Source: Bacteroidaceae bacterium
GTDB lineage: Bacteria > Bacteroidota > Bacteroidia > Bacteroidales > Bacteroidaceae
Direction: 5' to 3'
DNA: 35,280 nucleotides
NCBI GenBank assembly: GCA_024697785.1
Contig: JAILEU010000185.1
Coordinates: 1-35,280, forward strand
Shown: positions 18,014-26,753 of the stretch, piece after piece
How positions within the stretch are numbered: the stretch's first letter is position 1
How the letters are laid out: each line of letters opens with the position of its first letter
The notes under the pieces: model-generated
Seen by the model: the letters and a program-made list of their open reading frames with translations, nothing else
Databases searched by the model: none
What the model was told of the DNA's origin: nothing
Translations under genes and position numbers: made by a program

Positions 18014-18616
18014 ATGGAAGTATCAGATACGTACCACGTTCACGAGCATACGGCGGTGGGGAATATACGGGTGGCTTTTTTCACCAACCTTGTCTTCACG
18101 CTGATTGAGCTGGTGGGCGGATGGCTGACAAACTCGATGGCCATTGTGGGCGAATCGTTCCACGACCTAGGCTGCACGCTGACGCTAGGCCTGTCGTGGA
18201 TAATGGAGAAGAAGAACCACCAGCTGACGGGTGCCGTGCTGAATGCCGTCGTACTGACGGCCAGCTCCGTGGTAGTGGTGAGCGAGTGTGTACAGCGGCT
18301 GATGAACCCCGAGACGGTGGATGCCCGAGGGATGTTCTGGGTGGCGCTGGTCGGCATAGCCTTCAAGGGCTTTGCCGTGTGGCGGACGCATAGGAGCCAT
18401 AGTGTCAACGAGAAGATGGTGTCGCTGCACCTGCTGGGCGATTGCCTGGGCTGGGGCGTGGTGCTGGTGAACAGCATCGTGCTGATGTTTGTCGATATTC
18501 CGTGGCTCGACTCCGTGCTCTCCATCCTCATCACGCTATATATCCTCTGCTCGGTGGTGTACAACCTCATCGTGGCACTTAAAAACCGTAAAAAGACCTT
18601 GACCTATGGCAGCTGA
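18014..18616 (+). CDS. Short cation diffusion facilitator-type transporter (membrane domain only)
   Basis: 200 aa with six predicted membrane segments. Residues about 20-60 ([20 protein letters not shown], then [11 protein letters not shown]) resemble CDF helices 1-2, and [10 protein letters not shown] matches the helix 5 HxxxD motif. In helix 2 the usual DAxHxxxD is changed to ESFHDLGC, so metal coordination may differ. The protein stops just after helix 6, without the about 90-residue cytoplasmic domain that CDF proteins normally have. The frame is intact, so this is a genuine short form or a diverged family member. Substrate (Zn, Mn, Co) cannot be told. Its last 11 bases overlap the start of mutS, which suggests translational coupling. 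Confidence 0.8.
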   Translation: MEVSDTYHVHEHTAVGNIRVAFFTNLVFTLIELVGGWLTNSMAIVGESFHDLGCTLTLGLSWIMEKKNHQLTGAVLNAVVLTASSVVVVSECVQRLMNPETVDARGMFWVALVGIAFKGFAVWRTHRSHSVNEKMVSLHLLGDCLGWGVVLVNSIVLMFVDIPWLDSVLSILITLYILCSVVYNLIVALKNRKKTLTYGS

Positions 18617-21230
18617 ATTGAAAGAGACCCCGATGATAAGGCAGTTCCTTGACCTGAAGGCCAAGCACCCCGATGCCATCCTGCTGTTCCGCTGCGGTGA
18701 CTTCTACGAGACGTACTCCACGGACGCCGTCGCGGCCAGCGAGATACTGGGCATCACCCTCACCCGCCGCAACAACGGCAAGAACGGAGCCATGCAGGCG
18801 CTGGAGATGGCGGGTTTCCCTCATCACGCACTCGACACTTATCTGCCCAAGCTCATCCGTGCAGGCAAGCGCGTGGCCATCTGCGACCAGCTTGAGGACC
18901 CCAAGCTGACTAAGAAACTCGTCAAACGCGGCATAACGGAGTTGGTGACGCCTGGCGTAACCATGTCCGACACCGTGCTCAACTACAAGGAAAACAACTT
19001 CCTCTGTGCCGTCCACTTCGGCAAGGGAGCCTGCGGCGTGGCGTTTCTGGACATCTCGACGGGCGAGTTCCTGACAGCTGAGGGGACGTATGAGTATGTG
19101 GAGAAGCTGATAGCGAACTTCGGGCCGAAGGAGGTGCTCTACCAGCGGGGGTTACGCGAACAGTTCGAAGGCGTTTTCGGCAGCAAGCTGTGTACGTTTG
19201 AGCTCGACGACTGGGTGTTCACCGAGCCGTTTGCCCGCGAGAAGTTGGTGAAACAGTTCCAGACGAAGAACCTCAAAGGCTTCGGCATTGAGCATCTGAA
19301 GAATGGCATCGTGGCCTCGGGGGCTGTGCTGCACTACCTGGACGTGACGCTCCACAGCAACGTCAAGCATATCACCCACATCTCGCGCATTGAGGAGGAG
19401 CGCTATGTCCGTCTTGACCGCTACACCATCCGCAACCTTGAGCTGCTGGCGCCTATGCACGAAGGTGGCGTCTCGCTGCTCGACGTCATCGACAGAACCA
19501 TCAGCCCTATGGGCGGACGTCTGCTGCGTCGCTGGATAGCCTTCCCGCTGAAGGACGAGCGGGCCATCAACGCCCGCCTGGACGTGGTGGAGTGTTTCTT
19601 CCGCGAGCCTGACCTTCGTGAAGCGCTGGCCGAGCAGTTCCGTCAGGTGGGCGACCTGGAGCGCATCATCTCAAAGGTGTCCGTCGGACGGGTGTCGCCT
19701 CGCGAGGTGGTGCAGCTGAAGGTGGCGCTGACGGCGCTGGGGCCCGTGAAGGAGGCTTGCATGCAGTCTGAGAACGAACAGATACGCCGCTTTGGCGAAC
19801 AGCTTGACGAGTGTGCCGCCATCAGGGACAGGATAGCCCGCGAGATTGTCCCCGACCCGCCGTTGGCCGTGAACCGCGGCAGCGTCATCAGCCGTGGCGT
19901 CAACCAGGAACTGGACGAGCTGCGCGACATCGCCTACAGCGGCAAGGACTACCTGCTGAAGATGCAGCAGCGCGAGATTGAGGCTACGGGCATCAGCAGC
20001 CTGAAGATTGCCTACAACAACGTGTTCGGCTACTACATCGAGGTGCGCAATACCTACAAGGACCTTGTGCCGCCCGAATGGATAAGGAAGCAGACTCTGG
20101 TGAACGCCGAGCGCTACATCACGCAGGAGCTGAAGGAGTACGAGGAGCGCATCCTCGGGGCTGAGGACAGGATACTGGCGCTTGAGACGCAGTTGTTTGC
20201 AGACCTGGTGGCGGCGCTGGGACAGTTTGTCCCTGCCATCCAGGCCGATGCCAACCTAGTGGCACAGCTGGACTGCCTGCTGGCGTTTGCGCAGGTGGCG
20301 CAGGAGAACAGGTATGTGCGCCCTGTCATCGACCAGAGCCTGACGCTGGACATCCGCCAGGGGCGCCATCCCGTCATCGAACGGCAGATGGCTGTCGGCG
20401 AGACCTACATCGCCAACGACGTGATGGTCGACAGCGAGCGGCAGCAGATTCTCATCATCACGGGCCCGAACATGGCGGGTAAGTCGGCGCTGCTACGCCA
20501 GACCGCCCTCATCACCCTGATGGCGCAGGTGGGGTGCTTCGTGCCTGCCGACGCGGCCCGCATCGGTCTGGTGGACAAAATCTTCACGCGTGTGGGTGCC
20601 AGCGACAACATCTCGCTCGGCGAGTCGACCTTCATGGTCGAGATGACGGAGGCAGCGGACATCCTGAACAACCTGTCGGAGCGCAGCCTGGTGCTGTTCG
20701 ACGAGCTGGGGCGCGGCACCAGCACCTACGACGGCATCAGCATCGCCTGGGCCATTGTGGAGTATATTCACGAGTATGCCCGCGGCCACGCCCGAACCCT
20801 CTTTGCCACCCACTATCACGAGCTAAATGAAATGGCGCGTTCGTTCCCGCGCATTAGGAACTACAACGTGGCCGTCAAGGAGGTGGACAATAAGGTCATC
20901 TTCCTGCGAAAGCTGCAGGAGGGCGGCAGCGAACATTCGTTTGGCATCCACGTGGCCAGTATGGCGGGTATGCCGAAGAGCATCGTCAGGCGCGCCGAGC
21001 GCATCCTGAGGCAGATGGAGGAGAGCGCTGCGCAGAAGGGCGGCATCGCCAAGCCCGTCGAGGACCTGGCTGGTAGCCGCGAGGGGATGCAGATGAGCTT
21101 CTTCCAACTCGACGACCCCGTGCTCTGTCAGATTCGCGACGAGCTGCTGGGGCTTGACATCAACAACCTGACCCCCTTGGAAGCCCTCAACAAATTGGGC
21201 GAGATAAAGAAAATCCTCAAAGGCAAATAA
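18606..21230 (+). CDS. mutS: DNA mismatch repair protein MutS
   Basis: 874 aa, close to the usual length. It recognises base mismatches and small loops. The mismatch-reading Phe-x-Glu is present (GDFYE, Phe33 and Glu35). The connector, core and clamp domains follow. Walker A is TGPNMAGKS (near residue 620), Walker B is [15 protein letters not shown] (near 697), and the ATPase His is in FATHYHEL. The C-terminal helices ([17 protein letters not shown]) are present. The ATG at 18606 overlaps the end of the transporter gene, so the two share a transcript. Confidence 0.98.
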   Translation: MAAELKETPMIRQFLDLKAKHPDAILLFRCGDFYETYSTDAVAASEILGITLTRRNNGKNGAMQALEMAGFPHHALDTYLPKLIRAGKRVAICDQLEDPKLTKKLVKRGITELVTPGVTMSDTVLNYKENNFLCAVHFGKGACGVAFLDISTGEFLTAEGTYEYVEKLIANFGPKEVLYQRGLREQFEGVFGSKLCTFELDDWVFTEPFAREKLVKQFQTKNLKGFGIEHLKNGIVASGAVLHYLDVTLHSNVKHITHISRIEEERYVRLDRYTIRNLELLAPMHEGGVSLLDVIDRTISPMGGRLLRRWIAFPLKDERAINARLDVVECFFREPDLREALAEQFRQVGDLERIISKVSVGRVSPREVVQLKVALTALGPVKEACMQSENEQIRRFGEQLDECAAIRDRIAREIVPDPPLAVNRGSVISRGVNQELDELRDIAYSGKDYLLKMQQREIEATGISSLKIAYNNVFGYYIEVRNTYKDLVPPEWIRKQTLVNAERYITQELKEYEERILGAEDRILALETQLFADLVAALGQFVPAIQADANLVAQLDCLLAFAQVAQENRYVRPVIDQSLTLDIRQGRHPVIERQMAVGETYIANDVMVDSERQQILIITGPNMAGKSALLRQTALITLMAQVGCFVPADAARIGLVDKIFTRVGASDNISLGESTFMVEMTEAADILNNLSERSLVLFDELGRGTSTYDGISIAWAIVEYIHEYARGHARTLFATHYHELNEMARSFPRIRNYNVAVKEVDNKVIFLRKLQEGGSEHSFGIHVASMAGMPKSIVRRAERILRQMEESAAQKGGIAKPVEDLAGSREGMQMSFFQLDDPVLCQIRDELLGLDINNLTPLEALNKLGEIKKILKGK

Positions 21231-21249
21231 CCCCAGCCAATTGAGAAAT

Positions 21250-21281
21250 TATAGGAACTATAGGCACTATAGGAACTATAG
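21250..21281. repeat. 9-bp tandem repeat between mutS and lgt
   Basis: TATAGGAAC, TATAGGCAC, TATAGGAAC, TATAG: three and a half units between the convergent ends of mutS and lgt. I see no classic terminator in this 64-bp gap. Confidence 0.8.
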
Positions 21282-21294
21282 AAAAGCCCCCGCT

Positions 21295-22188
21295 TTATCC
21301 TGCTTTCGCAGCCTTCGCTTTCTTTTCAAAGATAGCGGGGTTGTCGGGCGTCTTCTTGTGCACGAAGCTATAGACGAGGAAGAAGATGCCCAGCAGGGCA
21401 TAGGGTATGCTGAACCATTGTGCGCGGTCGCTGTTGACGGCGTCGGGGTTGCCGATGATGCGGAAGGCACCGCCCTTGCTGAACTCTACGAAGATGCGGA
21501 AGACGAAGATGCACGTCAGGCAGAAGCCGAAGTAGAAGCCCGTGCCTACGCGCTGGGGCTTCCTGCGGTATATCCACCAGCCGATGAAGAAGAGCATTAG
21601 GTAGGCGATGGCCTCGTAGAGCTGGCTGGGGTGGCGCGGCAGGTTGTCGACCTGGCTGAAGATGAAGCCCCAGTCTGAGCCTGTGGGGACGCCGATGATT
21701 TCGGAGTTCATCAGGTTGCCCAGGCGGATGGCGCAGCAGGTGGTGGGGGTGGCAATGGCGATGTTGTCGAGGACGCGCATCACCCCGATTTTGTACTTGC
21801 GGCAATAGAGCAGCAGGGCGATGATGAGTCCGATGGTGCCGCCGTGAGAGGCCAGGCCAGCATAGCCCGTCAGACGCGCGCCTGCAAACCCTTCGCCCGT
21901 GAACTTGACAGGCAGCAGCATCTCGACGAAGTGGGGGAACGAGCCGAGGTAGTAGGGCGCCTCGTAGATGAGGCAGTGGCCGACGCGGGCGCCGATGAGG
22001 ATGCCCAGGAAGCAGTAGATGAAGAGGGGGTCGAAGAGGTCGTCGCGGATGCGCTGCTCCTTGTAGAGCTTGCGCACTATAAAGTAGGCAATCACCAGTC
22101 CCACAATCCACAGCAGGGCGTAGAAGCGGACAAAGCCTATCTTGACGGGAGGATTCCAGACGATGGAGGATAATAGTTCACAATTCAT
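21295..22188 (-). CDS. lgt: Prolipoprotein diacylglyceryl transferase
   Basis: 297 aa, inner-membrane enzyme that attaches diacylglycerol to the lipobox Cys of prolipoproteins before signal cleavage. About seven membrane segments are visible. Family landmarks are SHGGTIGLI (E. coli HGG motif), the signature IRLGNLMNSEIIG, and RHPSQLYEA. The start MNCELLSSIVWNPP is consistent with relatives. Its products would include the two lipoproteins in this window (TPR regulator and GH127). It lies 119 bp after ychF on the same strand. Confidence 0.96.
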   Translation of the reverse strand: MNCELLSSIVWNPPVKIGFVRFYALLWIVGLVIAYFIVRKLYKEQRIRDDLFDPLFIYCFLGILIGARVGHCLIYEAPYYLGSFPHFVEMLLPVKFTGEGFAGARLTGYAGLASHGGTIGLIIALLLYCRKYKIGVMRVLDNIAIATPTTCCAIRLGNLMNSEIIGVPTGSDWGFIFSQVDNLPRHPSQLYEAIAYLMLFFIGWWIYRRKPQRVGTGFYFGFCLTCIFVFRIFVEFSKGGAFRIIGNPDAVNSDRAQWFSIPYALLGIFFLVYSFVHKKTPDNPAIFEKKAKAAKAG

Positions 22189-22203
22189 AATGGATGTTTT
22201 TTG

Positions 22204-22287
22204 GGAGTTCAGGAGTACAGGAGTTCAGGAGTTCAGACAAATGTCCTTCCGCATGGTCGTTAAACATTAAACGTTAAACGTTAAACG
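22204..22287. repeat. 8-bp and 7-bp tandem repeats between ychF and lgt
   Basis: GGAGTTCA-type units (four copies with one variant, 22204-22236) and TTAAACG-type units (four copies, the first TTAAACA, 22260-22287). Confidence 0.8.
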
Positions 22288-22307
22288 AAAACTCTTAACT
22301 AACTGTC

Positions 22308-23411
22308 TCAGACGTTGAAGCGGAAGTGCATAATGTCGCCGTCCTGGACGACGTAGTCCTTGCCTTCGACGCCCATTTTGCCTGCCTCGCGGACGGCGGC
22401 TTCGGAGCCGTAGTGGATGTAGTCGTCGTATTTGATGACCTCGGCGCGGATGAAGCCTTTCTCGAAGTCGGTGTGGATGACGCCCGCGCACTGGGGTGCT
22501 TTCCAGCCGCGACGGTAGGTCCACGCCTTGACCTCCATCGGTCCCGCGGTGATGAAGGTCTCGAGGCCCAGCAGGCTGAAGGCAGCCTTGATGAGGCGGT
22601 TGACGCCCGACTCCTGCAGGCCCACCTCTTCGAGGAACATCTGGCGGTCGTCGTAGCTGTCGAGCTCGGCGATGTCGGCTTCGGTCTTGGCGGCGAGGAC
22701 AAGCACTTCGGCGGGTTCGCCTGCCACTGCCTGGCGCACGGCATCGACATAGGCGTTGCCCGTGACGGCTGAGGCTTCGTCGACGTTGCAGACGTAGAGG
22801 ACGGGCTTGGCTGTGAGCAGGAAGAGGTCGTGGGCGGCGCGCTGTTCGTCGCGTGTGTCGAAGGTGACGCTGCGTGCGCTTTCGCCCCGCGAGAGGGCGT
22901 CGTGGTAGCGGCGCAGGACGTCCAGCTGCAGTTTGGCCTGTTTGTCGCCGCCCGTAGTGGCTTGTTTCTCAACGCGGCTGATGCGCTGCTCGATGGTCTC
23001 GAGGTCTTTGATTTGCAGTTCGGCGTCGATGATTTCCTTGTCGCGGACGGGGTTGACGGTGCCGTCGACGTGGGTGACGTTGTCGTCGTCGAAGCAGCGG
23101 AGGACGTGGATGATGGCGTCGCACTCGCGTATGTTGCCAAGGAACTTATTGCCGAGTCCCTCGCCTTTCGAGGCGCCCTTGACGAGGCCTGCGATGTCGA
23201 CAATCTCGACGGTGGCGGGCACGATGCGCCCTGGGTGGACGAGCTCGGCGAGGCGGTTAAGCCTTTCGTCGGGCACGGTGATGACGCCGACGTTGGGCTC
23301 GATGGTACAGAAGGGGAAGTTGGCTGCCTGAGCCTTTGCGCTCGACAGGCAGTTGAAAAGCGTTGACTTGCCGACGTTGGGCAGTCCCACGATGCCGCAT
23401 TGAAGAGACAT
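22308..23411 (-). CDS. ychF: Ribosome-associated ATPase YchF (OLA1 family)
   Basis: 367 aa, usual length. It is a TRAFAC-class P-loop protein that prefers ATP to GTP. The P-loop is GLPNVGKSTLFNCL (residues 8-21) and the switch II region is DIAGLVKGASKGEGLGNKFL. The G4 motif is CNVDE instead of NKxD, as expected for ATP specificity. The C-terminal TGS domain (about 280-367) includes AWTYRRGWKAPQCAGVIHTDFEKGFI and ends in DGDIMHFRFNV. It binds ribosomes and affects stress responses in other bacteria. Confidence 0.97.
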   Translation of the reverse strand: MSLQCGIVGLPNVGKSTLFNCLSSAKAQAANFPFCTIEPNVGVITVPDERLNRLAELVHPGRIVPATVEIVDIAGLVKGASKGEGLGNKFLGNIRECDAIIHVLRCFDDDNVTHVDGTVNPVRDKEIIDAELQIKDLETIEQRISRVEKQATTGGDKQAKLQLDVLRRYHDALSRGESARSVTFDTRDEQRAAHDLFLLTAKPVLYVCNVDEASAVTGNAYVDAVRQAVAGEPAEVLVLAAKTEADIAELDSYDDRQMFLEEVGLQESGVNRLIKAAFSLLGLETFITAGPMEVKAWTYRRGWKAPQCAGVIHTDFEKGFIRAEVIKYDDYIHYGSEAAVREAGKMGVEGKDYVVQDGDIMHFRFNV

Positions 23412-23475
23412 ATTTATTTGCTATTTGACGATTTACTATTTACTGTTTTGGCTGCGCACGAGGGGAATGCGATTG

Positions 23476-23483
23476 CAAAGGTA
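23476..23483 (-). promoter_or_regulatory. Probable -7 box of ychF
   Basis: Minus-strand TACCTTTG fits TAnnTTTG and lies about 65 bp before the ychF start. No clear -33 TTTG is seen. Confidence 0.45.
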
Positions 23484-23531
23484 GGGAAAAAAAATGAAGA
23501 TTGAAGTTTGAAGGTTGAAAATTTAAAAAAA

Positions 23532-23637
23532 AGCCGCCCCTCTTCTCCTGAAGGGGGGGCTTATTACCTCCGCTCGCGCTCCCTTCCCTTTAGGGGAGGG
23601 CTGGGGTGAGGCTTCGGGTTGGGGGTAGGCTTTTTTT
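23532..23637. repeat. Intergenic palindromic G/C-run element
   Basis: Two G/C-run hairpins with AAGCC-type inverted ends. It shares CTCCCTTCCCTTTAG and GGGGGTAGGCT with the element inside the TPR lipoprotein gene (3341-3421). It abuts the stop codon of the small heat-shock gene and could act as its transcription terminator. Confidence 0.7.
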
Positions 23638-24144
23638 TTACTTCACTTCGATGACGCGGTGGAGCTTTTCGGGGGCCACGGGGGCCTTCTTGGGCAGGGT
23701 GACGGTGAGGATGCCGTCGCTCATCGAGGCGTTGATGGCTTCCACGTCGGCGTCGTCGGGCAGGGTGAAGCGCTGTTCGAAGCGGTTGTACCAGAACTCG
23801 CGGCGGAGCCAGCCTTCGTTGTTGTCGGCTTTACGGTCGAGGTGTTGCTCCTTGTCGGCTTTCTTGTCGTCGAGGTGTTCCTTCTCGGCTTTGATGACCA
23901 GGGTGTCGTCGTCTTCGACGCGGAGGTTGATGTGGTCCTTCGTCATACCAGGCACGGCGAGTTCGAGCTTATACTCCTTGTCGGTCTCGCTGACGTTCAT
24001 CTTGGGGATGAAGTCGCCGTAGTGTTGTTCGCTGGTTGCGGGCCAGACGGTGTTGAACCAGTCGTTCAGGATGCTGGGCATCCACGTGTCGTCTCTGTAA
24101 TCTCTGTACGCGCAGTTGCGCGGGGTTCTTGCTAAAAGTGTCAT
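23638..24144 (-). CDS. Small heat-shock protein (Hsp20/alpha-crystallin)
   Basis: 168 aa. An ATP-independent holdase family. The N-terminal part (PSILNDWFNTVW) is the usual variable arm. The alpha-crystallin domain spans about residues 47-150, with KMNVSETDKEYKLELAVPGM, DDTLVIKAEKEHLDD, and the strand ASMSDGILTVTLPK. An Asp/Lys-rich insert (about 98-118) sits in the middle, as in other Bacteroidetes members. The start MTLLARTPRN is the first ATG in frame with this domain. No standard TAnnTTTG box was seen upstream, so it may use an alternative sigma factor or a repressor. Confidence 0.95.
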   Translation of the reverse strand: MTLLARTPRNCAYRDYRDDTWMPSILNDWFNTVWPATSEQHYGDFIPKMNVSETDKEYKLELAVPGMTKDHINLRVEDDDTLVIKAEKEHLDDKKADKEQHLDRKADNNEGWLRREFWYNRFEQRFTLPDDADVEAINASMSDGILTVTLPKKAPVAPEKLHRVIEVK

Positions 24145-24405
24145 AGTTGTAATTTTTTATAGGTTGAACATGTTTTGAATTTCTTTTCTTTGGGGCTGGG
24201 CAGGATGTCCCGTTTCCGTTCGTTCCCGTTTTCCGAACCTCTTTCGTTGATCTTAATCGCAAACCTCGTGCCCCTCCCCACCCTGTCAGTGCTTTTTAAC
24301 ACGTCGCAAACTTTCTTCACACTTTTCCTCACTTTTTTAACGTCTTCTTCCTTATCGTCTTTTCATTGGCTGTCAAATTGTCACTAAAGATCTTTAGAAA
24401 AACTG
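24145..24405. other. Gene-free region upstream of the small heat-shock gene
   Basis: No convincing gene. It holds TGTCA-containing short repeats (near 24284, 24371 and 24379) and the 14-bp palindrome at 24384-24397. A 63-codon minus-strand frame (24141-24332) has no recognisable domain and is not called. Confidence 0.5.
24384..24397. promoter_or_regulatory. 14-bp perfect palindrome, possible operator
   Basis: CTAAAGATCTTTAG is a perfect palindrome in a gene-free region, 240 bp upstream of the small heat-shock gene and just before a possible plus-strand promoter. Its role is not known. Confidence 0.35.
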
Positions 24406-24773
24406 TAATTTTGTCAGTATAAAGCTGTTTCCCCATTCGCTTCTTCAAATTTTTGCCTCGCCTTCACCCATCGTACTGCTTCTCCTCTTTATTTAAAAAG
24501 GTATTTCCTCCTTGAAGCCAACGCTTATCCCGAAATATGTATTAGATGTTACTAAACTGAATAGCGAATGTCCTACGGCGATGTTTAACAACTGTATTGT
24601 TAAGTTTGTTTCCAGCGTTTACATAGATTCACCATATGCCGTCGCTATAAGTTACCGCAAAAGAATGTTGTGTTATATGGATTAGAAACCTTGAAGTGAA
24701 CCCTTTAGAGAAACGTTATACACTTTCAACGATTAATGATCAGGACAAAAAATCCGGTCTGTGATCTTTTTTT
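24406..24773 (+). ncRNA. Possible small RNA transcription unit
   Basis: A TAATTTTG box (24406-24413) could start a plus-strand transcript near 24420, and the hairpin/T-run at 24738-24773 could end it. Between them there is no convincing ORF. The core 24561-24648 can fold: outer arms ATAGCGA/TCGCTAT, CGGC/GCCG, and an inner perfect TTAACAA/TTGTTAA hairpin (24585-24603). It does not look like tmRNA, RNase P or SRP RNA. The -33 box is poor (a TTG at 24378-24380 with a 25-bp gap). It could also be the distal leader of the GH127 gene. Confidence 0.3.
24738..24773 (+). terminator. Rho-independent terminator-like hairpin
   Basis: Arms GATCA (24738-24742) and TGATC (24762-24766), with an inner GAC/GTC pairing, directly followed by seven T. 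It points along the plus strand and ends 35 bp before the -7 box of the GH127 gene. Confidence 0.5.
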
Positions 24774-24807
24774 GTCACATCGTTCGTTTTTTTCCGAAGA
24801 TAATCGC

Positions 24808-24815
24808 TACCTTTG
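24808..24815 (+). promoter_or_regulatory. Probable -7 box of the GH127 gene
   Basis: TACCTTTG fits TAnnTTTG and lies 45 bp before the ATG at 24861. The -33 region is T-rich but lacks a clean TTTG. Confidence 0.5.
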
Positions 24816-24860
24816 CAACTGCATTCATACGTTCATTTTTTCATTTTCATTACTCGTTTT

Positions 24861-26750
24861 ATGAAACGGTACATATTCCCTACCCTGCTGTTTGTAGTTG
24901 TCGTGCTGGCGTCGTGCCAGCGTGACGAACGGTCGGCTGGTCCTCGGCTGACGCCCGTCAGCTTTGCCGACGTCACCATCGACGATGCCTTCTGGGCTCC
25001 TCGTCTCCGCGCCCATAAGGACGTCACCATCCCCGTCTGCATCGACCAGATTGAGCGCCAGACGGGGCGCATCCGCAACTTCCAGAACGCCGCCCAGGGC
25101 TCGGGGCAGCACAGCGGCATCTTCTTCGACGACTCGGACGTCTATAAAGCCCTCGAGGGTATGGCGTACAGCCTGCAGAACAACCCCGACTCGGCGCTCG
25201 AGGCGAAGTGCGACGAGTGGATAGACCTCTTCGCCGCCGCGCAGCAGCCCGACGGCTACCTCGACACCTACTTCATCCTCGCCGCGCCCGACCGCCGATG
25301 GACCAATATGGACCTTCACGAGATGTACTGCGCGGGCCACCTCATCGAGGCTGCCGTCGCCTACTATAAGGTGACGGGCAAGCGGCGCCTGCTCGACGTC
25401 GCCGAACGGGTCGTCGCCCACATAATGACCGTCTTCGGGCCCGACAAGCGCCACTGGGTGCCCGGGCACGAGGAGATTGAGCTGGCGCTCGTCAAGCTCT
25501 ACGACGTCACCGCCAATGCCGACTACCTGCACTTTGCCGACTGGCTGCTCTCGGAGCGGGGGCACGGTCACGGCAGCTACGGCACGCCCGACCGCCCCTG
25601 GCCCGCTGCCTACTACCAGGACGACGTTCCCGTGCGCGATATGACCACCATCACGGGCCACGCCGTGCGCTCGATGTACCTCTTCTGCGGAATGGCTGAC
25701 GTGGCGGCACACACCGCCGACCAGGGCTATCGCGACGCCCTCGACCGCGTGTGGGACGTGGTCGTCAACCGTAACATGTACATCACGGGCGGCATCGGAC
25801 AGACCGCCTCGAACGAGGGCTTCACCACCGACTACAGCCTGCCCAACCGCGACGCCTACTGCGAGACCTGCGCCTCGGTCGGTATGGTGCTCTGGAACTG
25901 GCGGATGAACCTCGCCACGGGCGACGCCAAGTATGCCGACGTGCTTGAGCGTGCCCTCTACAACGGCGCCCTGGCGGGTGTCAGCCTGGGGGGCGACCGC
26001 TTCTTCTACGTCAACCCCCTCGAGAGCGACGGCACTCACCACCGCCAGCCCTGGTACGGCTGCGCCTGCTGCCCCAGCCAGATTTGCCGCTTCCTCCCCT
26101 CCATAGGCAACTACATCTACGCCCTCTCCGACCGCGCCCTCTGGGTCAACCTCTTCATCGGCAACTCCTCGCCCTACGCCACCATCGCCACCAGCTATCC
26201 GTGGAGCGGCGACGTCGAGCTCACCCTCGGACCCTCAGCCGAGGGGAAGAAGGAAATCCGCATCCGCATACCCGAGTGGAACACCCAGCCCGACGGTCTC
26301 TACACCGCTACCCTACCCTCGTCCGTCAACAGCGCCAACAGCTTCACCATCAGCGCCTCGCGTTCCATCAAGACACGCGTTGAGGACGGCTACCTCGTGG
26401 TCCGTCCCGCCCGTGGCATCTGGGGCGAAGGCGACCAGCTCAACCTCCACCTCGATATGCCCGTCACCCTTGTGGCTGCCGACGACCGCGTGAAGGAGGA
26501 CGAAGGCTGCCGCGCCGTACAGTGCGGACCCATCGTCTATGCTATGGAGGCTCTCGACAACCCCACCAACTATGCCGACGCCCGCCTGACGCCCGACACG
26601 CAGTTCCACACCGCCTACGACCCCTTCTTCCTGGGCGGCACCCAGTTCGTACTCGCCACCACACCCACCACCAGCTACACCCTCATCCCCTATTACGCCT
26701 GGGACAACCGCCAGCCCTCGTCTATGCGCGTCTGGATACCGTGGGAGTGA
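24861..26750 (+). CDS. GH127 family beta-L-arabinofuranosidase, lipoprotein
   Basis: 629 aa from the ATG at 24861, chosen because it begins a lipoprotein signal (MKRYIFPTLLFVVVVLASC, lipobox LASC, Cys19). The body is an alpha/alpha-barrel of the GH127 family: IRNFQNAA, DSDVYKALEGMAY, ILAAPDRRWTNMDLHEMYCAGHLIEAA, ITGGIGQTASNEGF. The zinc/cysteine centre known from Bifidobacterium HypBA1 is visible as YCETCAS (Glu and Cys ligands) and GCACCPSQICR (Cys pair with the nucleophile). Beta-rich domains follow. The family releases L-arabinofuranose from plant glycans or hydroxyproline glycoproteins. It is a single gene here, without SusC/SusD partners, so it is not part of a visible polysaccharide utilisation locus. 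Confidence 0.93.
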   Translation: MKRYIFPTLLFVVVVLASCQRDERSAGPRLTPVSFADVTIDDAFWAPRLRAHKDVTIPVCIDQIERQTGRIRNFQNAAQGSGQHSGIFFDDSDVYKALEGMAYSLQNNPDSALEAKCDEWIDLFAAAQQPDGYLDTYFILAAPDRRWTNMDLHEMYCAGHLIEAAVAYYKVTGKRRLLDVAERVVAHIMTVFGPDKRHWVPGHEEIELALVKLYDVTANADYLHFADWLLSERGHGHGSYGTPDRPWPAAYYQDDVPVRDMTTITGHAVRSMYLFCGMADVAAHTADQGYRDALDRVWDVVVNRNMYITGGIGQTASNEGFTTDYSLPNRDAYCETCASVGMVLWNWRMNLATGDAKYADVLERALYNGALAGVSLGGDRFFYVNPLESDGTHHRQPWYGCACCPSQICRFLPSIGNYIYALSDRALWVNLFIGNSSPYATIATSYPWSGDVELTLGPSAEGKKEIRIRIPEWNTQPDGLYTATLPSSVNSANSFTISASRSIKTRVEDGYLVVRPARGIWGEGDQLNLHLDMPVTLVAADDRVKEDEGCRAVQCGPIVYAMEALDNPTNYADARLTPDTQFHTAYDPFFLGGTQFVLATTPTTSYTLIPYYAWDNRQPSSMRVWIPWE

Positions 26751-26753
26751 AGA

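Noticed and set aside
24141-24332. Minus-strand 63-codon frame just upstream of the small heat-shock gene
   Set aside because: Lys-rich but without domain or clear promoter, and its end overlaps the start of the heat-shock gene. I could not support it as a gene.
24585-24603. Possible dif recombination site (TTAACAA, 5 bp, TTGTTAA)
   Set aside because: The arms are 7 bp with a 5-bp centre; dif sites have two 11-bp arms with a 6-bp centre, and the location near a candidate origin is wrong.
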